From Climacteris rufus (Eukaryota > Chordata > Aves > Passeriformes > Climacteridae): a stretch of DNA of 64,000 nt. The notes beneath the pieces are model-generated. The model saw only the letters and a program-made list of their open reading frames with translations, was not told where the DNA came from and ran no database searches. This document shows positions 63,841 through 64,000 of the stretch, one piece after another. How positions within the stretch are numbered: position 1 is the stretch's first letter; each line of letters begins with the position of its first letter. The stretch covers positions 935,705-999,704 of the forward strand of contig VZRZ01004629.1 in assembly GCA_013398175.1 (NCBI GenBank), in the 5' to 3' direction. Position numbers and translations under genes: made by a program.

Positions 63841-64000
63841 CACGCGCCCTTTTGCTGGGAGCCAAGGGTGGTGCAGCGGGAGCCGATGGCTCGCCCTCTC
63901 TCTCCCCCTCGCTGTGTCCCCTCGGCGCGGCCGGCGGAGGCGGGGGATATCCCGGGCGGGCTCGCTTCCCGCTCCGAGCGCGGGGAGGTCTCCTCGGGTC
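63841..64000. promoter_or_regulatory. CpG island, promoter or first-exon region cut by the window edge
   Basis: The last 160 bases hold roughly 20 CpG dinucleotides, whereas most of the window has almost none. GC boxes are visible (GGCGGAGGCGGGG, CCCGGGCGGGC). The palindrome GGGATATCCC at 63944-63953, as GGGGATATCCC, fits an NF-kappaB-type site. This is typical of a housekeeping or developmental vertebrate promoter. Direction cannot be fixed from the visible part, though transcription rightward out of the window would explain why no exons are seen to the left. Confidence 0.75.
63886..64000 (+). CDS. possible partial first-exon frame, open to the window end
   Basis: An ATG at 63886 (context AGCCGATGG, with G at +4 but no purine at -3) opens a frame that stays open for 38 codons to the window edge. 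It starts M-A-R-P-L-S-P-P-R and is rich in Arg, Pro, Gly and Ala. Open frames are expected by chance in GC-rich CpG islands, so this may be 5' UTR instead. No protein family is recognised. Confidence 0.15.
   Translation, partial: MARPLSPPRCVPSARPAEAGDIPGGLASRSERGEVSSG

Noticed and set aside
1..64000. CRISPR arrays, operons, tRNA/rRNA genes or bacterial/phage systems
   Set aside because: No regularly spaced repeats with unique spacers, no tRNA A/B boxes with a foldable cloverleaf, no rRNA core sequence and no dense coding were seen. The repeat content is vertebrate.

Overview
This window looks like vertebrate nuclear DNA, most likely from a bird. It is AT-rich and CpG-poor, with no bacterial-style gene packing, operons or ribosome-binding sites. 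The open frames are all short (the longest is 174 codons) and none gives a protein I recognise. The strongest taxonomic signal is the repeat content. There are several CR1 LINE fragments, the dominant avian/reptilian LINE, including recognisable reverse-transcriptase peptide and CR1 3' UTR. There are also LTR copies of endogenous retroviruses, an old hAT-type DNA transposon and two MIR/CORE-SINE-like tails. No Alu, mammalian L1 or B-element sequence was noticed. I cannot name the species or order.

Layout. 1-3.1 kb: a decayed hAT-like element (885-1820), then a well-bounded LTR (2122-3093, minus strand) flanked by a 5-bp duplication. 3.1-12.4 kb: unique AT-rich sequence with short tandem duplications. 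12.4-14.9 kb: a CR1 relic with its RT joined directly to its 3' tail, another CR1 3' UTR piece, and a 263-bp unit carrying a TATA box and a poly(A) signal. 21.0-21.85 kb: a CR1 copy whose 5' part is inverted, the signature of twin priming. 22.4-22.8 kb: a 14-bp perfect inverted repeat in motif-rich unique DNA. 25-29.3 kb: microsatellites and a nested AT satellite, followed by a stretch that may be decayed coding sequence (minus strand, 29.3-30.0 kb). 37.1-37.7 kb: an LTR-like block with retained CpG. 39.5 kb: a candidate 43-nt exon. 40.8 and 60.2 kb: MIR-like SINE tails. 49.9-50.2 kb: a CpG-enriched patch downstream of a TATA box. 52.5-53.35 kb: a candidate regulatory block and a weak exon candidate. 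From about 63.84 kb to the right edge: a dense CpG island with GC boxes, almost certainly the promoter or first-exon region of a gene lying mostly outside the window.

So the window is best read as a gene-poor intergenic or large-intron segment running up to a CpG-island promoter at its right end. The interesting material is structural: retrotransposon rearrangements, satellite structure and a few candidate regulatory or exonic pieces. I found no novel multi-gene system. All repeat family assignments come from recalled consensus features and need a RepeatMasker/Dfam run to confirm.
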